DNA of 64,000 nt, from positions 310,001-374,000 of the forward strand of contig NZ_CP021108.1 in NCBI RefSeq assembly GCF_002119685.1, read 5' to 3'. The stretch's first letter is position 1; the number at the start of each line of letters is the position of its first letter. Shown piece after piece: positions 55,015 to 63,454 of the stretch. Made by a program: the position numbers and the translations under genes. Origin of the DNA: Bordetella genomosp. 8. GTDB taxonomy: Bacteria; Pseudomonadota; Gammaproteobacteria; Burkholderiales; Burkholderiaceae_B. The notes beneath the pieces are model-generated. The model was not told the DNA's origin. It saw only the letters and a program-made list of their open reading frames with translations, and ran no database searches.

Positions 55015-55947
55015 ATGAACGAAACCGTCACTCAGCCGGCAGGCGCCGACGCCTGGCGCCGCGTCGCCGAACGTGTCGCCGGCCAGCAATGGCCCGCCGC
55101 CACCCTGTACGTCGTGGCCACGCCCATCGGCAATCTCGGCGATCTCGGCCTGCGGGCCTGGGAAGCGCTGGTCCGCGCCGACGTCATCGCGGCCGAGGAC
55201 ACCCGCGAAAGCCGTACATTGATGGATGCCTGGGGTATCGGCACCCCGCTGATGGCCGCCCATCGCCACAATGAGGCGGCGGCCGCGCAGGCCATCTGCG
55301 ACCGCCTGGCGCAGGGCCAGCGCGTGGCCCTGGTGTCGGATGCCGGGGCGCCCGCCGTCAGCGACCCGGGCGCGCGCATCGTGCGCGCCGTGCGGCAGGC
55401 CGGCCATGCCGTCGTGCCTATCCCCGGCCCCAGCGCCGTCATCGCGGCCCTGATGGCCAGCGGCGTGACCTCCGACGAAAATCCCGCCTTCGTGTTCGCC
55501 GGCTTTCCTCCCGCCAAATCGGCCGCGCGCCAGCGTTGGCTCGCGCAATGGGGCGGCGTGCCGGCGCCGGTGGTGATGTTCGAATCGCCGCACCGCGTGG
55601 CCGCCACGCTGGCCGATATGCTCGCCACCCTGGGTCCGGAGCGGGAAGTCACGGTCGCTCGCGAACTGACCAAGCGCTTCGAGGAAATCGCCACCATGGC
55701 GCTGGATCAGGCCGGCGACTGGCTGCGGGCGGAGCCACACCGGGGCCAGGGGGAATTCGTGCTGATCGCGCATGCCGCGCCGCCGCCGGATGCCGACGCG
55801 GCCCTGGTCGATCCCGCCACCGACACGCTGCTGGACGCACTGCTGGAATCCGTTTCGGTGCGCGATGCGGCACGGATCGCCGCGCGCGTCAGCGGTTTGC
55901 CGCGCGATGTCCTCTACGCCCGGGCGCTGGCGCGCAAGCCGGCCTGA
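55015..55947 (+). CDS. rsmI: 16S rRNA (cytidine1402-2'-O)-methyltransferase
   Basis: A 310-residue tetrapyrrole-methylase-fold enzyme that 2'-O-methylates C1402 of 16S rRNA with S-adenosylmethionine. TLYVVATPIGNLGDLGLRAW, DVIAAEDTRESRTLMDAW and ALVSDAGAPAVSDPGARIV are the diagnostic motifs, and FESPHRVAATLADML follows. The ATG at 55015 gives about 30 residues before the core, longer than in E. coli but plausible. It is divergent from yraN with a 42-base gap, the standard arrangement. Confidence 0.96.
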   Translation: MNETVTQPAGADAWRRVAERVAGQQWPAATLYVVATPIGNLGDLGLRAWEALVRADVIAAEDTRESRTLMDAWGIGTPLMAAHRHNEAAAAQAICDRLAQGQRVALVSDAGAPAVSDPGARIVRAVRQAGHAVVPIPGPSAVIAALMASGVTSDENPAFVFAGFPPAKSAARQRWLAQWGGVPAPVVMFESPHRVAATLADMLATLGPEREVTVARELTKRFEEIATMALDQAGDWLRAEPHRGQGEFVLIAHAAPPPDADAALVDPATDTLLDALLESVSVRDAARIAARVSGLPRDVLYARALARKPA

Positions 55948-55976
55948 CAACGGCAGGAGCTTGCCCTGAAGACGCC

Positions 55977-56600
55977 ATGACCACGGCCGACACGCGCATC
56001 GTCGATACACCCTTGGGGCCGATGCTGTTGCAGGCGGGAGGCGGTGCGCTGACCGGCGCCTGGTTTGTCGGCCAGCGCGACTGTCCCCCCGATCCCGCCG
56101 GGATGACCGATGGGATGCCTAATGGTGCGTCCGCGGCGCATGACCGGACGGTCTGCCAGGGGCATGGCCTGGCGCCCGGCCGCGAAAGCGCCGCGTCTCT
56201 CGTCCTGCATCAGGCTGAGCAGGAACTTGCCGACTATTTCGCCGGCCGCGGGCGCGCGTTTTCGCTGCCGCTCGCGCCACGCGGCACGCCCTTCCAGCGC
56301 CGCGTCTGGGATGCGCTGCGGGATATCGCTTTCGGCGAATTGGAGAGCTATGGCGACCTGTCGATGCGCTGCGCGCAGTCCGCCGCCGTGCGCGCGGTCG
56401 CGCAGGCCGTCGGCCGCAATCCGATCTCCATCTTCATTCCCTGCCATCGGGTCATCGGCGGCAACGGCGCGTTGACCGGCTTCGGTGGCGGCCTGCCCCG
56501 CAAGCAGGCCTTGCTGAAGCTGGAAGGCCATGTCTACGCCAGCGCCACGCCGGACGCGAAACGCCTCACCGTGGATCCACGCCAGGGTTTGCTCTGGTAG
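55977..56600 (+). CDS. ogt: Methylated-DNA--protein-cysteine methyltransferase
   Basis: A 207-residue DNA-repair protein that transfers methyl groups from O6-methylguanine to its own Cys. FIPCHRVIGGNGALTGFGGG holds the acceptor Cys at about residue 156. GTPFQRRVWDALRDIAFGEL is the helix-turn-helix side. A Gly/Asp-rich insert at about residues 36-66 lengthens the N-terminal domain relative to E. coli Ogt. ATG 55977 follows the rsmI stop by 30 bases, so the two may be one unit. It is convergent with rlpA across the tandem repeat at 56657. Confidence 0.95.
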   Translation: MTTADTRIVDTPLGPMLLQAGGGALTGAWFVGQRDCPPDPAGMTDGMPNGASAAHDRTVCQGHGLAPGRESAASLVLHQAEQELADYFAGRGRAFSLPLAPRGTPFQRRVWDALRDIAFGELESYGDLSMRCAQSAAVRAVAQAVGRNPISIFIPCHRVIGGNGALTGFGGGLPRKQALLKLEGHVYASATPDAKRLTVDPRQGLLW

Positions 56601-56656
56601 TTGAGCCGGCCGATCCGCGACCCGACTGTTGTTGACGGCCCTTGACGGCTGACCCA

Positions 56657-56711
56657 GGCCGGCCGTACCTGGCCGGCCGCACCTAGCCGGCCGCACCTGA
56701 CCGGCCGTACG
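56657..56711. repeat. Four 14-bp GC tandem units between ogt and rlpA
   Basis: GGCCGGCCGTACCT, GGCCGGCCGCACCT, AGCCGGCCGCACCT and GACCGGCCGTACG run head to tail and end exactly at the rlpA stop codon. Each has a GGCCGGCC-type palindromic core, so the transcript could fold strongly from either side. Confidence 0.85.
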
Positions 56712-57863
56712 CTATCGCGTGGCGATCGTCGGTGAAATGCCCGTGCTGCTGGACACCGTCGGCACCGCCGACATGGCCGCATTGCGGTCGGCGTACGGGC
56801 CGACCCGCACGCGGTACAGCTGGCCGGCCTGTTCCACCGTCGCCGGCGGCAGGCCCGCGGCCGTGAGCGGTCCGTTCACGCGCGCCGCCAGCGACTGCGC
56901 GTTCGCGGGCTGGCTGAACGCCCCCAGCTGCAGATAAACCGAGCCCGAGCCCGCCGGCGCCTGCGCGGCGGCAGGCGAGGCGATAACCGGCGCCGCCGCC
57001 GTGGCCGCCGGCGGCAAGGCCGTGGGGCCGCCGGCCACGCCGCCACGACCCTGCGGCAGGCTGTTCATCGCCGTACCGCCCACCGGCGCGGAGGGCGCCG
57101 ACGGCAATGGCATCGCTGTCGGCGTTTCGCCAGCCGACAGCACCACCGGGACGGGAATGGAAACGTCGGCGCCCGCCAGGGTGCCGGACCCCGCGCTTGC
57201 GCTCCCCGCCGCGGCATCGGCGCCCACAGCGCTATCCGCGCCGGCGCCACCCACCGCCACGGCGGCCGCCGCGCCCGCGCGCCGGCCGCTTTCGCGCTCC
57301 GCCACCATGCGCCGCACTTCGTCCGGCAGTATCCGTTGCACCGTGACCTCGCCGCTGCCCGGCCCGATGATCCCCAGCTTGTAGGCCGCGACATAGGAAA
57401 GATCCATGATGCGGTTGTCATGGAACGGTCCCCGATCGTTGACGCGCACGATGATGGTCTTGCCATTGATCGCGCTGGTCACGCGTGCATAGCTGGGTAT
57501 CGGCAGCGTGGGGTGGGCGGCCGTCATGGCGTACATATCGTAGGGCTCGCCTATCGACGTCGAATTGCCGTGGAACTTCTTGCCATACCAGGACGCGATG
57601 CCACGCTGCGTGTACGGCTGATCGCCCGTCATGGGCACATAACGCTTGCCGAACACCACATAAGGCCGGTTGGCGCCGCTGGCCAGCGGTTCGATGCGCG
57701 GCTCGGCGTCCGGGACCGCGGCCAGATTGCCCGGCGGATTGGCGTCGGGACCATCGTCCTGGTAGTAGCCGCCGCGCTTGCGGCCCCCGGTACTGGAACA
57801 ACCCGCCACCACCGCGACCAGCAACGCGATGACAAGTAGATTGCGCAGGTGCCGGAACGTCAT
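56712..57863 (-). CDS. rlpA: RlpA septal-ring lytic transglycosylase, SPOR-domain lipoprotein
   Basis: A 383-residue outer-membrane lipoprotein. The lipobox VVAGC is near residue 22. The double-psi beta-barrel follows, with GIASWYGKKFHGNSTSIGEP and VRVNDRGPFHDNRIMDLSY carrying the catalytic Asp and His equivalents. A long Ala/Gly/Pro linker (about 200-300) leads to a C-terminal SPOR domain (VYLQLGAFSQPANAQSLAAR, YRVRVGPYADRNAAM) that binds denuded septal glycan. It cleaves peptidoglycan during daughter-cell separation. Its ATG overlaps the rapZ stop as ATGA, an unusual coupling with a regulator of cell-wall precursor supply. Confidence 0.94.
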   Translation of the reverse strand: MTFRHLRNLLVIALLVAVVAGCSSTGGRKRGGYYQDDGPDANPPGNLAAVPDAEPRIEPLASGANRPYVVFGKRYVPMTGDQPYTQRGIASWYGKKFHGNSTSIGEPYDMYAMTAAHPTLPIPSYARVTSAINGKTIIVRVNDRGPFHDNRIMDLSYVAAYKLGIIGPGSGEVTVQRILPDEVRRMVAERESGRRAGAAAAVAVGGAGADSAVGADAAAGSASAGSGTLAGADVSIPVPVVLSAGETPTAMPLPSAPSAPVGGTAMNSLPQGRGGVAGGPTALPPAATAAAPVIASPAAAQAPAGSGSVYLQLGAFSQPANAQSLAARVNGPLTAAGLPPATVEQAGQLYRVRVGPYADRNAAMSAVPTVSSSTGISPTIATR

Positions 57864-58738
57864 GCGTGTTCTTCGGGGAGTTGGGTGCGGTGTCGAACCA
57901 GCAAGGGGCGGTGGTCGGCGAAGCGCTGCGCCAGCTGTTCGACGACGTAGACGGAACGGTGCTGCCCGCCGGTGCAGCCGATCGCGACGGTCAGATAGCT
58001 GCGCGTGTCTTCCATGTAGCGCGGCAGCCATTTGCGGATGAAGTCCGTGATGTCGTCCGTCATCTGCCGCACCGTATCGAAACTGGCCAGGTAAGCGGCC
58101 ACCGGGGCGTCGCGTCCCGTCAGCGGGCGCAGCGCGGGATCGTAATAGGGGTTGGGCAGGCAGCGCACGTCGAACACCAGGTCGGCGTCGCGCGGCACGC
58201 CGCGCTTGAACGCGAAGGATTCGAAGGTCAGCACCACCGCCTGGCGGTCGGCCTGCACCAGGTCGCGGATCCAGGCACGCAACTGCCCCGGCGTCAGCTC
58301 CGAGGTGTCGATGACGTGTTCCTGGTCGCGCAGCGGCGCCAGCATCTCGCGTTCGACGCGGATGCAGTCGAGCAGCGAAGCCGCCTTGCCGCTGCGTTGC
58401 AGCCTGTCCGTCAAAGGATGGCGGCGGCGAGATTCCGAATAGCGTTGCACCAGCGTGGTGGTGTCGGCATCCAGGAACACGACGCGGATGCGCGTGCCCA
58501 CGGCGCGCAGCGCGGCGATGGTGGTCGGCAGTTCCGCCAGTTCGCCAGGCGAGCGCACGTCGATCGCGACGGCGACGCGCGCCATATCGTCATCGCGCGC
58601 GCTGGCGATGAAGTCGGACAGAAACCGTACGGGCAGGTTATCGACGCAGGTATACCCAGAGTCCTCCAGCAGGCGCAGGGCGACCGATTTGCCGGAGCCG
58701 GATATCCCGGTGATGAGGACGACGCTGAACATGAGCAT
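57860..58738 (-). CDS. rapZ: RNase adapter protein RapZ (YvcJ family)
   Basis: A 292-residue nucleotide-binding protein. Walker A is GISGSGKSVALRLLE (about residues 10-24). DNLPVRFLSDFI and FLDADTTTLVQRYSESRRRH are conserved. The C-terminal domain has TFESFAFKRGVPRDADLVFD, RCLPNPYYDPALRPLTG and IGCTGGQHRSVYVVEQLA. In E. coli RapZ senses glucosamine-6-phosphate and directs GlmZ processing to control GlmS. The betaproteobacterial role is less clear. An alternative start is Met 3 (58732). It is separated from hprK by two cytochrome genes on the other strand. Confidence 0.95.
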   Translation of the reverse strand: MLMFSVVLITGISGSGKSVALRLLEDSGYTCVDNLPVRFLSDFIASARDDDMARVAVAIDVRSPGELAELPTTIAALRAVGTRIRVVFLDADTTTLVQRYSESRRRHPLTDRLQRSGKAASLLDCIRVEREMLAPLRDQEHVIDTSELTPGQLRAWIRDLVQADRQAVVLTFESFAFKRGVPRDADLVFDVRCLPNPYYDPALRPLTGRDAPVAAYLASFDTVRQMTDDITDFIRKWLPRYMEDTRSYLTVAIGCTGGQHRSVYVVEQLAQRFADHRPLLVRHRTQLPEEHA

Positions 58739-58879
58739 GATTGTGGCACGATTTGTGTGGCGAAATCCGCGTCACGGGGCGCATCTGTAACTGATATGCC
58801 CGTAAACTGCCCGACTTGCCCCTGTTCCGTTTTTTCGCATCCCGGCCTAATTCGATATCCGTACAAAAAGGCGCGATCG

Positions 58880-59698
58880 ATGGGAGTCTCCAGGCTTTGC
58901 CGTGCCGCCACGGCGGTTTTATTCGCGACCGTGCCGGGGATCCGGACCACGGTCCGGCCCGTCCCCCGGTCCGCGATGCAAGGCGCGCTCGCGCGCGTCA
59001 TCGCCATCGTCCTGGGCGCGCTCGCCGTCGTGGCGGGATCCGCTGCTCACGCTCAGGCATCGGATCAGGCGCCGCTGGAGCCGGGCAGCATGCGTGCCCG
59101 CGTGGCGGCCTGTACCGCCTGCCATGGCGAACAGGGCCGCGCCGGCCCCGATGGCTATTACCCGCGCCTGGCCGGCAAGCCGCGCGATTACCTTTATCAC
59201 CAGCTGCGGAATTTCCGCGATGGCCGTCGCCAGTACGCCCCGATGACGCATCTGCTGCGCAATCTGCCCGACGATTACCTGCGTGACATCGCCGCCTATT
59301 TCGCCGATCAGCACGTGGCTTATCCCGCCCCCGTACCTGCCGACGTCGGCGCGGCCATGCTGGAGCGCGGCCGCCTGCTGACCACGGCCGGCGACAAGGG
59401 ACGCGACGTGCCCGCCTGCGCGGCGTGCCATGGCGCCAGCCTGGGCGGCGCGGCACCGGCCATTCCCGGCCTGCTCGGCCTGCCGCGCGATTATCTGTTG
59501 GCGCAGATCGGCAGCTGGCGCAGCGGCACCCGCCGCGCCGCCGAGCCGGATTGCATGGCGCATGTGGCCCGCCAGATGACGCCGGAAGACATCGCCGCCG
59601 TCGCGGCCTGGCTGTCGTCGCAGCCCGTGCCCGCCGCGTACCAGCCCGAGCCGCCTGGCTCCATCGCCCTGCCGGTGTCGTGCGGCAGCCAGGAATAG
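58880..59698 (+). CDS. Diheme cytochrome c (c4/class I type)
   Basis: A 272-residue periplasmic cytochrome with two heme motifs, CTACH at about residue 78 and CAACH at about 180, in two similar domains. YAPMTHLLRNLPDDYLRDIA and VARQMTPEDIAAVAAWL carry likely axial Met ligands. The signal peptide is unusually long from ATG 58880 (AAGGCG upstream). A start at ATG 58976 gives a conventional one (MQGALARVIAIVLGALAVVA) but no ribosome site. It precedes the triheme cytochrome by ten bases, so both are likely one operon in an electron-transfer chain. Confidence 0.9.
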   Translation: MGVSRLCRAATAVLFATVPGIRTTVRPVPRSAMQGALARVIAIVLGALAVVAGSAAHAQASDQAPLEPGSMRARVAACTACHGEQGRAGPDGYYPRLAGKPRDYLYHQLRNFRDGRRQYAPMTHLLRNLPDDYLRDIAAYFADQHVAYPAPVPADVGAAMLERGRLLTTAGDKGRDVPACAACHGASLGGAAPAIPGLLGLPRDYLLAQIGSWRSGTRRAAEPDCMAHVARQMTPEDIAAVAAWLSSQPVPAAYQPEPPGSIALPVSCGSQE

Positions 59699-59708
59699 CG
59701 TTTACGCC

Positions 59709-61145
59709 ATGACCACACCCCAGCCCGATCCCGTGCGTGCCGGCGACGGCCACGCGAAGCGTACTTCCAGTCACCGCGGCGCCCGTGCCGGCGCCCGTGC
59801 CGGCGCCCGCATCGCCGCCGCGTTGCTGCTGCTCGCGGCCGTGGGCGTGGCCGCGCTCGCATGGCGCGGTTATCGCGAGGATGCGTCCACCGGCCCCACC
59901 CACGCCATCGCGGATCCCGCGCAGCGCGTCGCCTATGGCGCCTACCTGGCCAGGGTGGGGGACTGCATGGCCTGCCACACCGTGCCGGGTGGCCAGCCGT
60001 ACGCGGGCGGCGCCGCCATCCCGACGGCGTTCGGCACCTTCTACGGGCCCAACATCACGCCGGACGCCACGCATGGAATCGGCAACTGGTCGGCGGACGA
60101 TTTCTGGCGCGCCCTGCATCAGGGCAAGTCGCCGTCAGGCAGCCTGCTGTACCCGGCGTTTCCCTATACCGAGTACACACGCGTCAACCGGGCGGATGCC
60201 GATGCGATCTATGCCTACCTGCGTACCGTGGCGCCGGCGGCGCGGCCCAGCCGGCCGCATGAGCTGGATTTTCCCTATGGCTGGCGGCCCGTGCTCGCGC
60301 TATGGCGAGGCCTGTACTTCCGGCCGGGCGTGCATGCCGACGCCGATGCCGGCGCGGCCGTGGGCGCCACCGCCAGCAGCGGCAGCACGATCACCAACGC
60401 CAGCACCGGCACCGGTACGGACACGGGCGCACCCGGCGCCGTGCTGGCGCGCGGCCGCTACCTGGTGGATGGACTGGGACACTGCATCGCCTGCCATGCG
60501 CCGCGCAATGCCTTGGGCGCCACGCCCGGCAAGGCCGGGCTGTCGGGCGGCGTCATCGAAGGCCTGGGTTGGTATGCGCCGCCGCTGGACGGGGATCCCG
60601 ACCATGGCATGGGCCGCTGGTCCGAAAACGATATCGCGGCCTTGCTGCAGACCGGCACCAGCCCCCACGGCACCGCGTCGGGCCCCATGGGCGAGGTCGT
60701 CAGCGGCAGCACGCAGTTCCTGACCGACCCCGACGCCCGCGCGATCGCGGCCTACCTGAAGTCCTTGCCGGCTGCTCCCGCTTCCACGCAAGCCAGCGTC
60801 CGCGAAGCCACGAACCTGCGGCGCGGCGGCGCGCTCTACGAACAGCATTGCGTCCAATGCCACGCCGCCGACGGCCGCGGCAAGGGCAGCGCCTGGCCGG
60901 CGCTGGCGGGCAACATCAGCGTCACCGCGCCCTATCCCGGCAACGTCATCCACATGGTGCTGGAAGGCGGCTTCGCGCCCGCGACCCGCGGCAATTCGCA
61001 GCCGCACGGCATGCCGCCCTTCGGCCAGACGCTCAGCGACGACGACGTCGCCGCCGTGGTGACCTATGTGCGCAATAGCTGGGGGAATGCGGCGGGTGGC
61101 GTCAGCTCGCTGCAAGTGAAGCAGGCCCGCGCCGCGGGAGGCTGA
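59709..61145 (+). CDS. Triheme cytochrome c subunit (alcohol/gluconate-dehydrogenase type)
   Basis: A 478-residue membrane-anchored cytochrome. After a short N-terminal region a hydrophobic anchor (IAAALLLLAAVGVAALAW) leads to three heme motifs: CMACH at about residue 86, CIACH at 259 and CVQCH at 381. FGTFYGPNITPDATHGIGNW and the repeated GRGKGSAWPALAGN-like blocks resemble subunit II of membrane alcohol, gluconate or aldehyde dehydrogenases. No dehydrogenase subunit is adjacent. The 12-bp repeats at 59778-59813 lie just before the anchor. With the upstream diheme protein it likely passes electrons to a terminal oxidase. Confidence 0.9.
   Translation: MTTPQPDPVRAGDGHAKRTSSHRGARAGARAGARIAAALLLLAAVGVAALAWRGYREDASTGPTHAIADPAQRVAYGAYLARVGDCMACHTVPGGQPYAGGAAIPTAFGTFYGPNITPDATHGIGNWSADDFWRALHQGKSPSGSLLYPAFPYTEYTRVNRADADAIYAYLRTVAPAARPSRPHELDFPYGWRPVLALWRGLYFRPGVHADADAGAAVGATASSGSTITNASTGTGTDTGAPGAVLARGRYLVDGLGHCIACHAPRNALGATPGKAGLSGGVIEGLGWYAPPLDGDPDHGMGRWSENDIAALLQTGTSPHGTASGPMGEVVSGSTQFLTDPDARAIAAYLKSLPAAPASTQASVREATNLRRGGALYEQHCVQCHAADGRGKGSAWPALAGNISVTAPYPGNVIHMVLEGGFAPATRGNSQPHGMPPFGQTLSDDDVAAVVTYVRNSWGNAAGGVSSLQVKQARAAGG
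59778..59813. repeat. Three 12-bp tandem units at the cytochrome N-terminus
   Basis: GGCGCCCGTGCC occurs twice, followed by GGCGCCCGCATC. They encode repeated Gly-Ala-Arg-Ala just before the membrane anchor, adding positive charge on the cytoplasmic side. Confidence 0.75.
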
Positions 61146-61182
61146 AGCGTCGGCGCCCCGGCTCGCGGGCGGGGCGTCCGGC

Positions 61183-62109
61183 TTACTTGCTGTTCTGCAG
61201 GATCGCCATGGCCTGGCGTTCCATGAACTCGCCCAGCGTATCGATGCCGCGCAGTTTCAGGATGGTATTGCGCACGGCGGCCTCGACCAGCACGGCCAGG
61301 TTGCGCCCCGCCGCCACCTGCAGCATGACCTTGCGGATCGGCAGGCCCAACATGTCCTGCGTGATGTCCTGCAAGGGCAGCCGTTCGAACTTGTCCTGCG
61401 CCGTCGCGCGCACCAGATGCACGATCAGCTTAAGCCGCATCTTGCGGCGCACCGACGTCTCGCCGAAGATCGTGCGAATATCCAGCAGGCCCAGCCCGCG
61501 GACTTCCAGCAGGTTCTGCAGCAGGGACGGGCAGTGCCCTTCGATCATGTTCGGCGCGGTGCGGGACAATTCCACCGCGTCGTCGGCCACCAGCCCGTGG
61601 CCGCGTGAAATCAGCTCCAGCGCCAGCTCGCTCTTGCCCAGGCCCGATTCGCCGGTAATCAGCACGCCGAGCCCCAGCACGTCCAGGAACACGCCGTGTA
61701 CCGTGGTGGTGGGCGCCAGTTTCTTGCCCAGATAGATGCGCAACAGATCGATCAGCTGCGCCGCGGGCACCGGCGTGCTCAGCAGCGGCACCTGGTGTTG
61801 TTCGCATTGATCGATGAGGTCCTGCGGCGCGGTCAACCCGTCGGCCAGCAGGATCGCCGGCACGCCGCCGATCAGCAGCTCATCCATGTGGTGCATGCGG
61901 CGGCGCAGGTCGAAACGCGTGTAATACGCCAGTTCTTCCTGCCCGAACACCTGTATGCGCGACGGGTGGATCAGGTTGAGGTGGCCGACCAGATCGGCGG
62001 CGGCCATGCCGTCGTCCGGAACGACCCGGTCCGCCGCGCCCTGTCCCGCGATCCAGTTGAAGGGGATGTTGTCGGCGTTGTCGTCGACCAGTTCCTGGAC
62101 GGTAAGCAT
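61183..62109 (-). CDS. hprK: HPr kinase/phosphorylase
   Basis: A 308-residue enzyme that phosphorylates or dephosphorylates HPr on Ser. Walker A is [20 protein letters not shown] (Gly-rich loop at about 155-162). The HprK signature [20 protein letters not shown] follows, with [13 protein letters not shown]. The N-terminal domain (residues 1 to about 130) is typical. In betaproteobacteria it belongs to an incomplete PTS that regulates rather than transports. It ends 37 bases from the convergent cytochrome gene and begins 13 bases after ptsN, in the order hpf-ptsN-hprK. Confidence 0.96.
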   Translation of the reverse strand: MLTVQELVDDNADNIPFNWIAGQGAADRVVPDDGMAAADLVGHLNLIHPSRIQVFGQEELAYYTRFDLRRRMHHMDELLIGGVPAILLADGLTAPQDLIDQCEQHQVPLLSTPVPAAQLIDLLRIYLGKKLAPTTTVHGVFLDVLGLGVLITGESGLGKSELALELISRGHGLVADDAVELSRTAPNMIEGHCPSLLQNLLEVRGLGLLDIRTIFGETSVRRKMRLKLIVHLVRATAQDKFERLPLQDITQDMLGLPIRKVMLQVAAGRNLAVLVEAAVRNTILKLRGIDTLGEFMERQAMAILQNSK

Positions 62110-62122
62110 GGCGATGGAGAGA

Positions 62123-62578
62123 TCAAAGAGTGCCGGTCGTCAGCATGCGATGGACGGCCACGGGATCGGTCTCCGTGGCCAGGGCTTCGCGCAGGGGCTT
62201 GTTGGACATCAACTGTGCGAGCTCCGCGAGTATATCCAGGTGCTGCTGCGTGGCGTTTTCCGGGACCAGCAGGAACAGCAGCATGCTGACCGGCTGGTTG
62301 TCCGGCGCGTCGAAGGGTACGGGACGGGACAGGCGGAAAAAGGCCGCGACGGCCTCGCTCAGGCTCTTGACGCGGCCATGGGGAACCGCCACGCCCTGGC
62401 CCAATCCTGTGGAGCCCAGGCGCTCCCGGGCGAAGAGACTGTCGAACACGGTGGAACGCGCCAGGCCGTGATGGTTTTCAAAAAGCAGACCAGCCTGTTC
62501 GAATGCCCGCTTCTTACTGGTGGCCAGCAGGTCAAGCACGACATTCCCTGCGGGCAGGATGCGGGGCAGATGATTCAT
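62123..62578 (-). CDS. ptsN: PTS IIA-like nitrogen-regulatory protein PtsN
   Basis: A 151-residue EIIA-Ntr protein. [20 protein letters not shown] is the standard N-terminus, and the phospho-acceptor His lies in [16 protein letters not shown] at about residue 67. It takes phosphate from NPr and affects potassium transport, sigma-factor balance and metabolism in other bacteria. ATG 62578 is the family start, yet a TATAAT -10 element ends six bases before it and no ribosome site is visible. The message may therefore be leaderless, or it may be read from upstream hpf. Confidence 0.95.
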   Translation of the reverse strand: MNHLPRILPAGNVVLDLLATSKKRAFEQAGLLFENHHGLARSTVFDSLFARERLGSTGLGQGVAVPHGRVKSLSEAVAAFFRLSRPVPFDAPDNQPVSMLLFLLVPENATQQHLDILAELAQLMSNKPLREALATETDPVAVHRMLTTGTL

Positions 62579-62882
62579 GATTCGATTATATGTTCATACG
62601 CCGCAACGCAAAAAAACAGCTGTGGCGGCAAGGTGACGCTTCATGCCGGGACAGTCGGCTGCGTACCTGTAACAGGGCGGATGGGGCGGTCGGGGGGATT
62701 TGATGCGGGAGGGGCGCGGGGCGGCAGTAGCGAAAGTCGATGAATTCAGCTGCTGCGGTATTCGGCAAGGCCGATGCCCCGGAACATTTGCGCTCTGCGG
62801 GACATCGGTGCTTTGGAGGTACGTTGCGCGTGTGGCGCGAACTTGGCGCTCGTCAACGAGCGTTCGTGAGCGCGGTGCGGCG
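62579..62882. other. Intergenic region between ptsN and hpf
   Basis: These 304 bases contain no convincing gene. Near the ptsN end there is the TATAAT element, preceded by a T-rich stretch on the minus strand. Near the hpf end a hairpin, CGCTCG (62847-62852) pairing with CGAGCG (62857-62862), follows the hpf stop but lacks a U tract. The open frames here have no protein-like features. Confidence 0.5.
62585..62590 (-). promoter_or_regulatory. Consensus -10 element six bases upstream of ptsN
   Basis: On the minus strand TATAAT is followed by CGAATC and then the ptsN ATG. A transcript starting at the usual distance would begin at or within one base of the start codon. The -35 region is weak (TTGCGT with a 15-base spacer, or a T-run). 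Confidence 0.45.
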
Positions 62883-63209
62883 TCAGGCGGCCGCTACGGG
62901 TAGTCGCTTCACGGACTCGGTGGCGTGGCTCTGGACCTTATCCTTGTGCTTGATGACCTGACGGTCGATCTTGTCGGCAAGCAAGTCGATGGCGGCGTAT
63001 AGGTTTTCATCCTGCGCTTCGCAATGGATGTCCTTGCCTCGTAGCCTCATGGTGACCTCGGCCGTATGCCGCAGCGGTTCCACGGAGAGCATGACTTGCA
63101 CATCGATGATGTGATCAAAATGCCGTAACGCTCGGGCCAATTTGTTCACTACGTACTCCCGGATCGCCGGGGTGACGTCGAGATGACGACCGCAGATGCT
63201 TAGATTCAT
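62883..63209 (-). CDS. hpf: Hibernation-promoting factor (short HPF/RaiA family)
   Basis: A 108-residue ribosome-associated factor. MNLSICGRHLDVTPAIREYV is the family start, with LRHFDHIIDVQVMLSVEP and MRLRGKDIHCEAQDENLYAA following. It binds the 30S subunit in stationary phase and promotes 100S dimers. ATG 63209 has AAGGAG before it. Codons upstream to 63248 lack family resemblance. It lies between ptsN and lptB, where many relatives also have rpoN. None is present here. Confidence 0.95.
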   Translation of the reverse strand: MNLSICGRHLDVTPAIREYVVNKLARALRHFDHIIDVQVMLSVEPLRHTAEVTMRLRGKDIHCEAQDENLYAAIDLLADKIDRQVIKHKDKVQSHATESVKRLPVAAA

Positions 63210-63454
63210 AGTGCAATCTCCTTCTGCCAAGAAAAGGTTGGTGCGCACAGCGCGCGGGAATTGACGTTATCGATCTCCTTTTTGCGTTGAAGGCGGGCTG
63301 ATCGCCCACCCGGGAAAGTCCCGTTTCGTTCCGCTCCGCGGCTTCGGCGGACCGGGTCGAAACGCAGCCTGTAATCCTAGTGTAAAGACTCCAACGGGCT
63401 TTTCAATCCGTCCCCGAAAGAACTTCGGATGTGGATCAAATGCCGAGGCCACGG

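Noticed and set aside
61154..61176. Hairpin between the cytochrome operon and hprK as terminator
   Set aside because: CGCCCC and GGGGCG can pair, but there is no T tract on either strand and the loop is long. Not enough to call a terminator.
62740..62961. Small plus-strand open frame between ptsN and hpf
   Set aside because: It overlaps hpf in antisense and has no ribosome site or recognisable protein features.
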